Shown piece after piece: positions 43,857 through 52,201 of a stretch of DNA of 64,000 nucleotides (positions are counted from its first letter, which is position 1; each line of letters opens with the position of its first letter). Below the pieces are notes generated by a model. The model ran no database searches. It worked only from the letters and a program-made list of their open reading frames with translations, and was not told where the DNA came from. The stretch comes from Bin87 sp965208015 (lineage in GTDB: Bacteria > Chloroflexota > Dehalococcoidia > Lucifugimonadales > UBA3495): positions 1-64,000 of the forward strand of contig CBDBNT010000003.1 of the NCBI GenBank assembly GCA_965208015.1. Reading direction: 5' to 3'. Position numbers and translations under genes: made by a program.

Positions 43857-46508
43857 TTATTCCTCGGGACTGCGCGCCCGCTCCTGCAGCTCGTAGAGCT
43901 TGTTGATCGCTTCAAGCGGGGTGAGGTTCGACACGTCCATCTCCAACAGAGCCTCGGTTAGCCGTTCATGCTCGGAAGGGAACAAGGGCAATGGCAACTG
44001 CGGAGATGGGTCCGATTTTCGTCCTTCACCCCGTCCGGCAGCGACGTTCGACCCGCGATCCTGCTCCAGATGCGTGAGCAACTCTTGGGCCCGGCTGACC
44101 ACGGAGGCCGGCATGCCTGCCAGCATCGCCACGTGCACCCCATACGAACGGTCGGCGCCGCCCGGCACGATACGCCGCAGGAATGCCACGCGACCATCCT
44201 CCTCGGACACGGCGACGCTGTAGTTGCGGACGCCGGGCAGCGTGGATGCCAGTTCGGTCAGTTCGTGGTAATGGGTGGCGAACAGCGTCTTGCATCCCAG
44301 ACGGGGATTGTTGTGCAGGTGCTCCACCACGGCCCGGGCGATGGACAATCCGTCGTAGGTGCTGGTTCCCCGGCCGATCTCGTCAAGGATAACCAGAGAG
44401 CGCCAGGAAGCCTGATTGAGAATGGCTGCGGTTTCCACCATCTCCACCATGAAGGTTGATTGACCGGTCGCCAGGTCGTCCTGTAGGCCAACGCGGGTAA
44501 AGATGCGGTCTACCAAGCCAATGGTGGCCGAGGACGCCGGCACGAAACTGCCGACCTGGGCCATGAGCACGATTATGGCAACCTGACGGATGTAAGTGGA
44601 TTTGCCGGCCATATTGGGACCAGTGATGAGCATGATCTGGGCATCGTCGGAGTCCAGCGCCGCGTCATTGGGGACGAATGCCCCGGCGCCGAGTACCCGC
44701 TCCACCACTGGATGCCGGCCGTCCGCGATGCGAATTGCCACGCCGTCGTTCAACTCGGGTCGCACGTACCCGTGTCTTACCGCCACGTCGGCGAGCCCGA
44801 CGAACACGTCGACACGGGCAATCGCTGATGCCAGCCGGGATATCGCCGGGCCGTGGTCGGCGATCTGCCGGCAAACCTGGCGGTACAGGCTGCGCTCCAG
44901 CTCCTCGAGATTCGCGCGCGCCTCCAGCGCCTGGCTTTCGAATTCCTTGAGCTCGGGAGTGATATATCGCTCAGCTCCCGTAAGGGTCTGGCGTCGCTGG
45001 TAGTGGTCGGGCACTGCATCCAGGTTTGACTTGCTGACCTCAATGTAATAGCCGAAAACCTGGTTGAAGCCGACCTTCAGGTTGCGGATCCCGGTGCGTT
45101 CGCGCTCTTTCGATTCCAGACCGGCGATGAACCCCCGGGCGTCCCGGGACAAACCGCGAGTGCGATCCAGTTCCGGCGAAAACCCGGGCCTGATCACGCC
45201 GCCCTCGCCCACAGAACCGGACGGTTCCGGCTCGATGGCTTGTTCAATCAGCGCCTGCAAATCGGGAATGGGCCGCAGTTTTTCCGCGATCCCCGCGACG
45301 TGCTCGACCTGATCCCGCGCGAAGATCAAACCCAACTCCGCCGCCGCTACCACGCTGCGCTGCAATGCCAAAAGGTCCCGGGGTGTTGCCGTATTCATCT
45401 GCACGCGGCTGAGAATGCGCTCCAGATCCGAGATTTGCGCCAGGGCGGACGCCGCGTCATCGCGCCGGAACGCGTCGTCGTGAAAGAACTGCACCGCATC
45501 CAGCCGGCGCTCCAGTCGTTCCAAGTCCAGCAGCGGCTGTCCCAGCCATCTGCGCAAGAGGCGCGCGCCCATGGGAGTCCGGGTGCCGTCCAACGCCTTC
45601 AGCAGTGAAGTGTTGCCGCTGTCCCATCTCCCGGCGGCGAACAGCTCCAGGTTTCGCCGGGTTTGCGGGTCCAGGGTCATGTGCGAAGCCGTATTGTAAA
45701 GGAAGGGCGCCGACAAGCCCGGCCGTTCACCCTGCCAGGTGTATTGCAGATACTCCAGGATCGCTCCGGCAGCCTGCACCGCCAGCGGCTCGGTAGGAGC
45801 TCCGTTGGATTCCAGCCCGTAGGCCTCCAGCGACAGCACCTCGTAGTAGTCAAGGAGGGTTCGCCGAGCCGATTCGAAGCTGAAAGCCGCGTTTGCCAAC
45901 TGGTTGACGGACGTGGTTTCGCCAAGTCCGCCCTGGCCAGCGACGGAGTCCTGAAACACTTCCCGGTCGGGGACCAGGATCTCCGACGGCTGCAATCTGG
46001 CCAACTCCAAGGCGAGCAGGTTTGCGGTCATCTGGCACAGGCCGAACTCACCGGTGGTAACGTCTACATAGGCCAAACCGGCCCGGTCATCGCTGAGGCA
46101 CACCGCGGCCAGGTAGTTGTTGGCCTGGTTGTCCAGCAGCTCCGCCTCGATTACGGTACCCGGAGTCACCACCCGCACAACCCCGCGCTCAACCAGGCCT
46201 TTGGACGTGGCCGGGTCACTCAACTGCTCGCAGATCGCGACTTTGTGCCCCTGCTTGATGAGCCTCGCCAGGTTGGTTTCCAGGGATACCGCAGGCACCC
46301 CGGCCATCGGAACACGGGTATCTTTGCCCATTGTGCGGGAGGTCAGCGCGATTTCCAGCGCCGATGAGAGCGTATGAGCATCGTCGTCGAAGCACTCGTA
46401 AAAATCGCCCATCCGGAACAGCACCACGGCGTCCGGGTACGAGTGCTTAATAGTCAGGTACTGTCGACGTACCGGCGTCAGGCGTCCGACGCCCACCCCT
46501 GTAGACAT
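43857..46508 (-). CDS. mutS: DNA mismatch repair protein MutS
   Basis: An 883-residue protein, full length for MutS. The mismatch-reading Phe-x-Glu lies in MGDFYECF (about residues 32-39). The connector and lever domains follow. The ATPase has Walker A GPNMAGKST (about 626-634), Walker B SLVILDEIGRGTSTYDG and the signature ATHYHEL. The C-terminal helix-turn-helix and a short tail ending in ERARSPEE are present. It recognises mispairs and recruits MutL. It is transcribed away from a small HTH gene. An operator-like palindrome lies between them. Confidence 0.97.
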   Translation of the reverse strand: MSTGVGVGRLTPVRRQYLTIKHSYPDAVVLFRMGDFYECFDDDAHTLSSALEIALTSRTMGKDTRVPMAGVPAVSLETNLARLIKQGHKVAICEQLSDPATSKGLVERGVVRVVTPGTVIEAELLDNQANNYLAAVCLSDDRAGLAYVDVTTGEFGLCQMTANLLALELARLQPSEILVPDREVFQDSVAGQGGLGETTSVNQLANAAFSFESARRTLLDYYEVLSLEAYGLESNGAPTEPLAVQAAGAILEYLQYTWQGERPGLSAPFLYNTASHMTLDPQTRRNLELFAAGRWDSGNTSLLKALDGTRTPMGARLLRRWLGQPLLDLERLERRLDAVQFFHDDAFRRDDAASALAQISDLERILSRVQMNTATPRDLLALQRSVVAAAELGLIFARDQVEHVAGIAEKLRPIPDLQALIEQAIEPEPSGSVGEGGVIRPGFSPELDRTRGLSRDARGFIAGLESKERERTGIRNLKVGFNQVFGYYIEVSKSNLDAVPDHYQRRQTLTGAERYITPELKEFESQALEARANLEELERSLYRQVCRQIADHGPAISRLASAIARVDVFVGLADVAVRHGYVRPELNDGVAIRIADGRHPVVERVLGAGAFVPNDAALDSDDAQIMLITGPNMAGKSTYIRQVAIIVLMAQVGSFVPASSATIGLVDRIFTRVGLQDDLATGQSTFMVEMVETAAILNQASWRSLVILDEIGRGTSTYDGLSIARAVVEHLHNNPRLGCKTLFATHYHELTELASTLPGVRNYSVAVSEEDGRVAFLRRIVPGGADRSYGVHVAMLAGMPASVVSRAQELLTHLEQDRGSNVAAGRGEGRKSDPSPQLPLPLFPSEHERLTEALLEMDVSNLTPLEAINKLYELQERARSPEE

Positions 46509-46680
46509 GGCGCGATTTTACCCTATGCGCCAATTCGCCGGGTCAGAGAACCGAAACGAAGCGCCCGGACGGAACTGACCGGCTCAGGCTGGGGATCCAG
46601 CCCAAACCAGTGAGCGCCCGGCGCGCATCGTTTTCAGAATCCCGTCCCGAATCGCTCCAGCAGGGCACGCGATCGCAAAA

Positions 46681-46710
46681 TTGTGAGAACTTTTATGACA
46701 ATTCATAAAA
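46681..46710 (+). promoter_or_regulatory. operator-like palindrome overlapping a weak promoter
   Basis: TTTTATGA (46691-46698), CAAT, TCATAAAA (46703-46710) is a perfect inverted repeat. A weak promoter, TTGTGA (46681-46686), 17 bases, CATAAA (46704-46709), overlaps it. It lies in the 327-base divergent gap between mutS and the HTH gene at 46836, which otherwise shows nothing. Confidence 0.5.
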
Positions 46711-46835
46711 ATCAGGCAAGAAGGGACACCTGTTCAGTGTGCGCTCATGTGTCATTCGTGTATCATTGCGCCATCGCATCTCCCGCCAGCCGCGTTTCGC
46801 AGCGACGCTGGCGAATAACATCGGGAAGAGAGGAT

Positions 46836-47072
46836 ATGGCAACACAGCGAATCAGAAAGACCAAGTTGATGCGCAGCGTGGAAGAAAAACACGGGCGGCA
46901 GCTGGAGAGCCTTGTGCCCGACTTGGTCAACGAAATGGGAATGAGCCGTGCCGCCTCCCATCTAGGGGTCAGTCCCGCTACCCTCGGATACTGGATGTTG
47001 AAAATGGGGATCCAATACCGCCGCGTCGCGTTGGCGGACGGAGAGACTATCGAGGTTCGGCGCCAGGGTTAA
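46836..47072 (+). CDS. small HTH protein
   Basis: A 78-residue basic protein starting at the ATG at 46836 after GGGAAGAGAGG. The pattern RQLESLVPDLVNEMGMSRAASHLGVSPATLGYWMLKMGIQYRRV looks like a helix-turn-helix of the kind found in small phage-like or anti-terminator regulators. A short beta-like end follows (GETIEVRRQG). It overlaps the end of the cupin gene on the other strand by 26 bases. It might bind the palindrome in its own upstream region, which is an inference from position. Confidence 0.7.
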   Translation: MATQRIRKTKLMRSVEEKHGRQLESLVPDLVNEMGMSRAASHLGVSPATLGYWMLKMGIQYRRVALADGETIEVRRQG

Positions 47073-47523
47073 CGTCGGGCGGAGCCAGCGTAGCCGCACC
47101 CAGCCCTCCCTGCGGCAGGTCAACCGCCTCATCCATGCCAGGCCATGCCGGCATGGTGACGCAGACGAACCGCATTTCCAAGCGGGAGTCGGCGCGAAAC
47201 TGGAATCCCCAGCCAATGGGGATCACCAGGGCGTCCCCGGCCGCAACCTTTACCGGCAAAACCTCCGTGGCCGCCACCCCCGGGGGACATCGCCAGACCT
47301 CCCCGGCTCCGGAAAGCACGTACCACGCTTCCTCAACAGTGCGGTGACGCACCGGGCGGCTGGTTTGCCCGGCGCCGATGGTGACCTCCACCACGCTGCA
47401 ACGGGTGGCCCCATGGGCGTCCGTCAGCAGGAGCCGGACCCGGGAGCCATCCGGCGCGACTATAGGGTCGCCCGAAGCTCTGCCTACCGGGGGCTCCGAC
47501 TTGGACCCCGCGTTCCCAGCCAA
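47047..47523 (-). CDS. cupin-domain protein
   Basis: A protein of about 158 residues with a single cupin barrel: RLLLTDAHGATRCSVVEVTIGAGQT, RHRTVEEAWYVLSGAGEVW (metal-ligand His/Glu region) and AGDALVIPIGWGFQFRADS. The start is uncertain. The frame is open into the crotonase gene, and the first plausible codon after it is TTG at 47523. Cupins of this size include dioxygenases, isomerases and sugar-binding proteins, so the substrate cannot be told. It follows the crotonase gene on the same strand with a 31-base gap and may be co-transcribed. Confidence 0.7.
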   Translation of the reverse strand: MAGNAGSKSEPPVGRASGDPIVAPDGSRVRLLLTDAHGATRCSVVEVTIGAGQTSRPVRHRTVEEAWYVLSGAGEVWRCPPGVAATEVLPVKVAAGDALVIPIGWGFQFRADSRLEMRFVCVTMPAWPGMDEAVDLPQGGLGAATLAPPDVNPGAEPR

Positions 47524-47554
47524 GTTTCCGTTACCGGGGAGGACAGGCTCGAGA

Positions 47555-48370
47555 TCAGCCGGCGCGGGGCTTCCGTCCCTTGCGGGCCAGGAAATCCGAG
47601 AATCCCTCTTCCACTGTGAGTCCCTTGAAACGACCGGTGCGGCCCTCGATCTCGTTGCGGTACTGCTGTTCGATGGGCAGCCCGGAATGCTCCAGCAGCA
47701 ACTGCTTGATGTTCGCCAGCCCTTCAACCCGGTTGCGGGCGATGCCGGCCGCGATGTCCAGCGTCCGTCCCATGAGCTCTTCCGAGGGAACCAGGTGGTT
47801 GATCAGGCCCATGTGGTAAGCCTCTTCGGCAAAAACTTCCCGGCCGCTGAGCAGCAGTTCCTTGGCCCGGTGGATGCCCACCAGCTGCGGCAGGCTCCAG
47901 GTCGCGTTCATCTGGCCATAGTTCACCGCCAGGAACCGGAAGCTGCTTTTTTCGCAACCGACGAGGAAATCCAGGCTGGTGGCCAGAACCGTGCCGCCGC
48001 CGTAGCAAAGCCCGTTTACCGCCCCAATGACCGGCTTGCTGCTGGTGTGCAGATGCCAGGTGTATTCGGCCCGCTCCGCTTGCCCTGCTTCGCGCTCCTC
48101 CGGTGAAAGCTCGCGGTTCTCGTGGATATCGGCGCCCGCAGAAAAAGCGCGCTCGCCAGCGCCGGTGATGATGACGGCGCCCACGCTGTCGTCATCTTCG
48201 TAATCGGTAATGGCCTGGTCCAGTTCGCGCACCAATTGGAGATTGAGGGCGTTCAGAACCTCGGGGCGGTTCAGCGTAACCACGCCGATATGGGTTTCGA
48301 CCTCGTTCCGACCCATCATCGTCGGGCGCGTCACGGTTTCGGTGTTGATGCACGAGTAAGTGGTGACCAT
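47555..48370 (-). CDS. enoyl-CoA hydratase/isomerase (crotonase family)
   Basis: A 271-residue crotonase. The oxyanion-hole elements are ERAFSAGADIHE (about residues 72-83) and GAVNGLCYGGGTVLA (about 115-129). The usual ALNLQLVRELDQA helix and a late basic segment are present. The family converts acyl-CoA thioesters (hydration, isomerisation or related steps). The catalytic Glu of classic hydratases is not obvious at the second site, so another reaction is possible. It starts at 48370. The downstream cupin gene is close and on the same strand. Confidence 0.88.
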   Translation of the reverse strand: MVTTYSCINTETVTRPTMMGRNEVETHIGVVTLNRPEVLNALNLQLVRELDQAITDYEDDDSVGAVIITGAGERAFSAGADIHENRELSPEEREAGQAERAEYTWHLHTSSKPVIGAVNGLCYGGGTVLATSLDFLVGCEKSSFRFLAVNYGQMNATWSLPQLVGIHRAKELLLSGREVFAEEAYHMGLINHLVPSEELMGRTLDIAAGIARNRVEGLANIKQLLLEHSGLPIEQQYRNEIEGRTGRFKGLTVEEGFSDFLARKGRKPRAG

Positions 48371-48504
48371 GTTTCCATCCTTGCCGTCCGGGAAAGGGAT
48401 TGCCGGCGTTCTGCCGGAGCGCCCGCATTATAGCGGCACTAAAGAAGGGCCGCCAATTCCAGGCGGCCCCTCCCATTATGGCGGTGTTTTCCGCCGGGCG
48501 GCGG

Positions 48505-48744
48505 TTAACATCGTCCGGCAAGGATACCTTCGTCGTCCAGCACGAACTCAACGGGAGATTCCCGGTGGCCGCGCATCCGGCGCCAGAAGAAGCCGCCGCG
48601 CTGGTAGCCGGCCTTCATCCCACGCCGGATGTCGGATCGGGTCTCCCGGCCGCTCTTGGGCGCCAGCAGGATCCCGGCGGCAGCGCCGACGGCCAGGCCG
48701 GTCAGTATCAGGGCGGCGTTGCGCTTCACGTTCTTGTTCATCAT
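48505..48744 (-). CDS. YtxH-like small membrane-associated protein
   Basis: A 79-residue protein starting at the ATG at 48744 after AGGAGGAAAAC. It has one hydrophobic glycine/alanine-rich helix (AALILTGLAVGAAAGILLAP), then KSGRETRSDIRRGMKAG, the layout of YtxH-like stress proteins. It ends in an arginine-rich stretch and an acidic VEFVLDDEGIL. A strong promoter with an overlapping palindrome lies upstream. The role in the family is poorly known and linked to stress. Confidence 0.75.
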   Translation of the reverse strand: MMNKNVKRNAALILTGLAVGAAAGILLAPKSGRETRSDIRRGMKAGYQRGGFFWRRMRGHRESPVEFVLDDEGILAGRC

Positions 48745-48818
48745 GTTTTCCTCCTGTCCATTATCGGTACTGGAAGTTGGTTGGATATGGGTCACGGCTC
48801 ATATACGTCGCTGTTGAT

Positions 48819-48833
48819 ATTACAAATTGTAAT
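48819..48833 (-). promoter_or_regulatory. palindromic operator over the ytxH-like promoter
   Basis: ATTACAA (48819-48825) and TTGTAAT (48827-48833) around one central base. It covers the -10 box of the promoter at 48826-48854, so a dimeric repressor bound here would block transcription. The TACA..TGTA form is like sites of BlaI/CopY-type repressors, a likeness only. Confidence 0.55.
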
Positions 48834-48854
48834 ACAAAATAGCACGTTTGTCAA
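48826..48854 (-). promoter_or_regulatory. consensus sigma70-type promoter of the ytxH-like gene
   Basis: On the minus strand TTGACA (48854-48849), exactly 17 bases, TACAAT (48831-48826). It is 80 bases upstream of the ATG at 48744. Confidence 0.75.
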
Positions 48855-48882
48855 TAATGCAGGCACGGCGCTCCCAGGCGTT

Positions 48883-49215
48883 TCATGGCAATTCCAACAA
48901 TCCCGCCGCGTCGTCGCGATAGAAAACCAGTAGATTACCCTGGCGCTCACGAAGCAGGTCAGCCACTTCGGAGGTCGTGCAGTTGCCAAGCCGTATCCAG
49001 GCCACCTTGGGCAGATGCCCGCGGGCCGCGCTCAGGTCGCAATAGTCGACGTCTTTGGTAACGATCACCAGGCCGTGCTCCATAGCGTAGGCCCAAATCA
49101 CGGTGTCGGGCGCATCGGCCAACCCTATTTCCCTGACTTGCAGAGACCCTGGATAAAGATCAGACAGCAGTACTCTGAGGTGGCGTGACAGGTTCTGATC
49201 GAACAGCAGCCTCAT
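48883..49215 (-). CDS. DUF5615 PIN-like protein, likely toxin partner
   Basis: A 110-residue PIN-fold protein of the DUF5615 type: LLFDQNLSRHL at the N-terminus (first acidic residue), EIGLADAPDTVIWAYAMEHG and LVIVTKDVDYCDL (second acidic pair). The family is encoded as the second gene after DUF433 and is regarded as the toxin or effector of a toxin-antitoxin-like pair, probably acting on RNA. The ATG overlaps the DUF433 stop by four bases. No sign of damage. Confidence 0.85.
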   Translation of the reverse strand: MRLLFDQNLSRHLRVLLSDLYPGSLQVREIGLADAPDTVIWAYAMEHGLVIVTKDVDYCDLSAARGHLPKVAWIRLGNCTTSEVADLLRERQGNLLVFYRDDAAGLLELP

Positions 49216-49445
49216 AGCAGCTCTGGATGTCGTATGCGTCGCTTCGGCTCGGCGGCAAAGGCAAAGCAGGCCAGGATGTCCTCGTGGGTCAACTCCGGGA
49301 AGTCGTGCAGGACTTCTTTTTCCGACATCCCACCGGCAAGGTATTCCAGCATGTCATACACCGTGATGCGCATACCCCTGATGCACGGCTGCCCGCTCCG
49401 CTTGCCCGGCTCAATGGTGATGATTTTCTTGTAATCCACTGACAT
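49212..49445 (-). CDS. DUF433 protein, likely antitoxin partner
   Basis: A 77-residue DUF433 protein (ITIEPGKRSGQPCIRGMRITVYDMLEYLAGG, then FPELTHEDILACFAFAAE), starting at the ATG at 49445 after AGGGAG. An upstream ATG at 49502 would add a less typical N-terminus. The domain is a small winged-helix type that probably binds DNA and the PIN partner. It is first in a two-gene operon with the DUF5615 gene, overlapping by four bases. Confidence 0.87.
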   Translation of the reverse strand: MSVDYKKIITIEPGKRSGQPCIRGMRITVYDMLEYLAGGMSEKEVLHDFPELTHEDILACFAFAAEPKRRIRHPELL

Positions 49446-49636
49446 TATGTCTCCCTGCCCTCTGCTGGAGGCTGTATTCTCCTCCGGCGCTATATCAATC
49501 ATAACCCCAAATCCTGCCCATTCACGTCAATAAACCCTCCATCGGTTGAGCCTTCGGATTTGCGCTATACTGGCGCCGCCTGGCCGGACCGACTTAATAC
49601 CTTAACGCCGGCTGACGGCTTCCACGGAGGGACATT

Positions 49637-51061
49637 ATGCTGGACTTGATCATCCGCGGCGGCCAGGTCGTCACGCCCTGGGGCGTGGGCGACTGGGACG
49701 TGTGCATCCAGGGAGAGAAGATCGTCGCCATCACCGCGCCCAACGCCATGACCGATGACGTTGGTCGGGTCATCGACGCCACCGGGAAGGTCGTGGTTCC
49801 GGGTGGGATCGAACCCCACGCGCACATAGACGCGCCCATCATGGGGCCCGGAAACCTGCGCACCGCTCCACCGGAGCAGGTGAGCCGCGCCGCCCTGTTC
49901 GGCGGCACGACCACCCTGCTGGACTTTGCCATCCACCACCCGGGCAACACCATCGAGGATGCCATCCAGGAGCGGAGCAACTCCTGGCGCGGCAATTCCT
50001 ACGCTGACTACGCCCACCACCTGATGCTCTTGGGCGAGATCCCACAGCGCACCCTGGAATCGCTGCACGAATACATCGAAGGCGGCTGGTCCAGCGTAAA
50101 GATTTTCACCACTAATATCCGCCCGCCGGAAATGTCCGGCGAACCCCGCAAGGTCGGCATGGGACACCTTCACGACCTGATGGAGGTCATCCAGCGCAAC
50201 GACGCCATGCTACTCGTCCATTCGGAGGACGACGACATGGTGCAGTACATGTACGAGAAGCTCCAGCGGGAGGAGCGGAACGAGTGGTGGAACATGCCCC
50301 TGGTCCACAGCAACGAGTCGGAGGACGTTTCATTCCGCCGCGTCCTGCGGGTGGCCGAGTGGACCGGCTCGCCCGTTTACTTCGTGCACGTGAGCGCCCG
50401 CGAGGGCATCAACGCCATCGGCGAGGCCCGCAACAAGGGCATGGCGATCTACGGCGAGACGCTCCACAACTACGCCTGCTTCAACGCCAACAACTACAAG
50501 GAAGAGAACGGGATGAAGTACCACACTTACCCGTCTCTCAAATCCCCGGAAGACGCCGCCATGCTCTGGAAGGGCATTGCCTGGGGCGGCCTGCACACCA
50601 TGGCCACCGACGAGTACTGCACCAACTGGAACCTCAAGATACAGGGCAAGTCGGTGCGCGACGTCACCGGCGGCCACAACGGAGCCGAGACCCGCGTCGG
50701 CATCACCTACAGCGAAGGCGTGTCCAAGCGCGGCATGTCGCTCCAGCGGTTCGTGGACGTGACCTCTGCCAACGCGGCGCGCATCTTCGGCCTCTACCCC
50801 CGCAAGGGAGCGTTGGCGCCCGGCAGTGACGCTGACATCACCCTCATCGACCCCTCGATCAAGAAGCGCCTGACCATGGACGACCTGCACATCAGCGACT
50901 ACAGCATCTGGGAGAACTTCGAGATCGAGGGCTGGCCGGTTATGACCATCATGCGCGGCACCGTCGCCGTCGAAAACGGACAGCTGACCGCCTCGCTCGG
51001 CCACGGCCAGTGGATCTCCCGAAAGGTTGACCGCGAAGTTACCAATCGGCCGATTGGCTAG
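49637..51061 (+). CDS. dihydropyrimidinase / hydantoinase-like amidohydrolase
   Basis: A 474-residue cyclic amidohydrolase. Metal ligands: His-x-His in GGIEPHAHID (about residues 58-60), the carbamylated Lys in WSSVKIFTT (about 155), His in LLVHSED (about 192), His in VYFVHVSA (about 245) and Asp in TMATDEY (about 326). The family opens five- or six-membered cyclic amides such as dihydropyrimidines and hydantoins. The exact substrate is open. The start follows ACGGAGG, and TATACT at 49566-49571 could be its -10 box. It is followed by a dehydrogenase in the same direction after about 107 bases. Confidence 0.9.
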   Translation: MLDLIIRGGQVVTPWGVGDWDVCIQGEKIVAITAPNAMTDDVGRVIDATGKVVVPGGIEPHAHIDAPIMGPGNLRTAPPEQVSRAALFGGTTTLLDFAIHHPGNTIEDAIQERSNSWRGNSYADYAHHLMLLGEIPQRTLESLHEYIEGGWSSVKIFTTNIRPPEMSGEPRKVGMGHLHDLMEVIQRNDAMLLVHSEDDDMVQYMYEKLQREERNEWWNMPLVHSNESEDVSFRRVLRVAEWTGSPVYFVHVSAREGINAIGEARNKGMAIYGETLHNYACFNANNYKEENGMKYHTYPSLKSPEDAAMLWKGIAWGGLHTMATDEYCTNWNLKIQGKSVRDVTGGHNGAETRVGITYSEGVSKRGMSLQRFVDVTSANAARIFGLYPRKGALAPGSDADITLIDPSIKKRLTMDDLHISDYSIWENFEIEGWPVMTIMRGTVAVENGQLTASLGHGQWISRKVDREVTNRPIG

Positions 51062-51168
51062 CCGCCGGGCCCTTCATCCTTGTCGCTAAATCGGCCTGCG
51101 TACTATGATTGCCACGTAGTGCGTTCGTCGCGCGATCTTCCGCCTTACTTCAAAGGAGCGAATCCCAC

Positions 51169-52140
51169 ATGAAAGCAGCCCAACTGGTAGCCCCAAAGCG
51201 GTGGGAGTTCACCGACATCGACACCCCCGCTCCCTCCGACGGCCAGGTTCTGGTCAAGATGGAAAGCGTCAGCGTCTGCGGCTCGGACATCCGACACACC
51301 TACGGCCCGGTGCTCGACGAGTCCGAGTACCCCATGGCGCCTTGCAAGGGCGCTCACGAACTCGCCGGCGTCATCGTTGATAGCAAGACCGACGAGTTCC
51401 AGGAAGGGCAGCGCGTGATCGCAATACCCTATCCCGGAACCGGGGGGTTGTGCGAGTACATCCTGTCGGAACCGGGTCGGCTCGCCCTGCTGCCGGACGA
51501 GGGAGGATTGGACGAATGGGTCATGTGCCAGCCGCCTGGCACGGTGCTGTATTCCTGCCGGCAGTTGGGCAGCCCGCTCCAGCAGAGCATCCTGATCTTC
51601 GGCCAGGGCAGTATCGGCCTGAGCTTCACCATGATTCTATCCCGGATGGGCGCCCGCCACGTCATCGTCGTCGACCCGCTGGACTACCGCCTCGAAAAAT
51701 CCAAGCAGATGGGCTCCACGCACCGCATCAATCCCGACAAGCAGGACGTCGCCGAAGCCGTCATGGAGATCACCAAGGGCCGCGGCCCGGACGTGTGCGT
51801 CGAAGCGGCCGGCTACCCGGAACCGCTGAACGAGTGCTTCCGTCACGTGCGTCAGTTCGGGCAGGTCATCATCTTCGGGATCCAGACCGACCACATGGTG
51901 CCCATCGAGCACAACCTGTGGATGGACAAGCAGCCGCGGATCATCCCGACCACCGGCGCCCGCAGCGGCGACCCCATCAGCCAGATCCAGGACATGGTGG
52001 ACCTGCGCGCCCGGGGATGGGCCGACCCCGCTGAGCTGATCACGCATCGCGTGGGCTTCTCGGACATCCAGAACGCCTACGATATGTACGAGCAGCGCGA
52101 AGATGGCATCATCAAGGTGGTGATGGACATCAACTCGTAA
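51169..52140 (+). CDS. medium-chain alcohol dehydrogenase-like oxidoreductase
   Basis: A 323-residue MDR-family protein starting at the ATG at 51169 after AAAGGAGCG. The catalytic zinc region has SVCGSDIRHTYG (Cys ligand near residue 38) and KGAHELAGVI (His-Glu). The four-cysteine structural zinc lobe of classic alcohol dehydrogenases is absent. The Rossmann fold shows IFGQGSIGLSFTMILSRMG and VVDPLDYRLEKSKQMG (Asp, favouring NAD). It probably oxidises a polyol or secondary alcohol. It sits behind the amidohydrolase and may belong to the same catabolic unit. Confidence 0.87.
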   Translation: MKAAQLVAPKRWEFTDIDTPAPSDGQVLVKMESVSVCGSDIRHTYGPVLDESEYPMAPCKGAHELAGVIVDSKTDEFQEGQRVIAIPYPGTGGLCEYILSEPGRLALLPDEGGLDEWVMCQPPGTVLYSCRQLGSPLQQSILIFGQGSIGLSFTMILSRMGARHVIVVDPLDYRLEKSKQMGSTHRINPDKQDVAEAVMEITKGRGPDVCVEAAGYPEPLNECFRHVRQFGQVIIFGIQTDHMVPIEHNLWMDKQPRIIPTTGARSGDPISQIQDMVDLRARGWADPAELITHRVGFSDIQNAYDMYEQREDGIIKVVMDINS

Positions 52141-52201
52141 ACCAGAACTTGGTGGGCAAACTGCCTGGCGCTCCAGGGGCGGATAATCATCCTCCCCTTC
52201 C

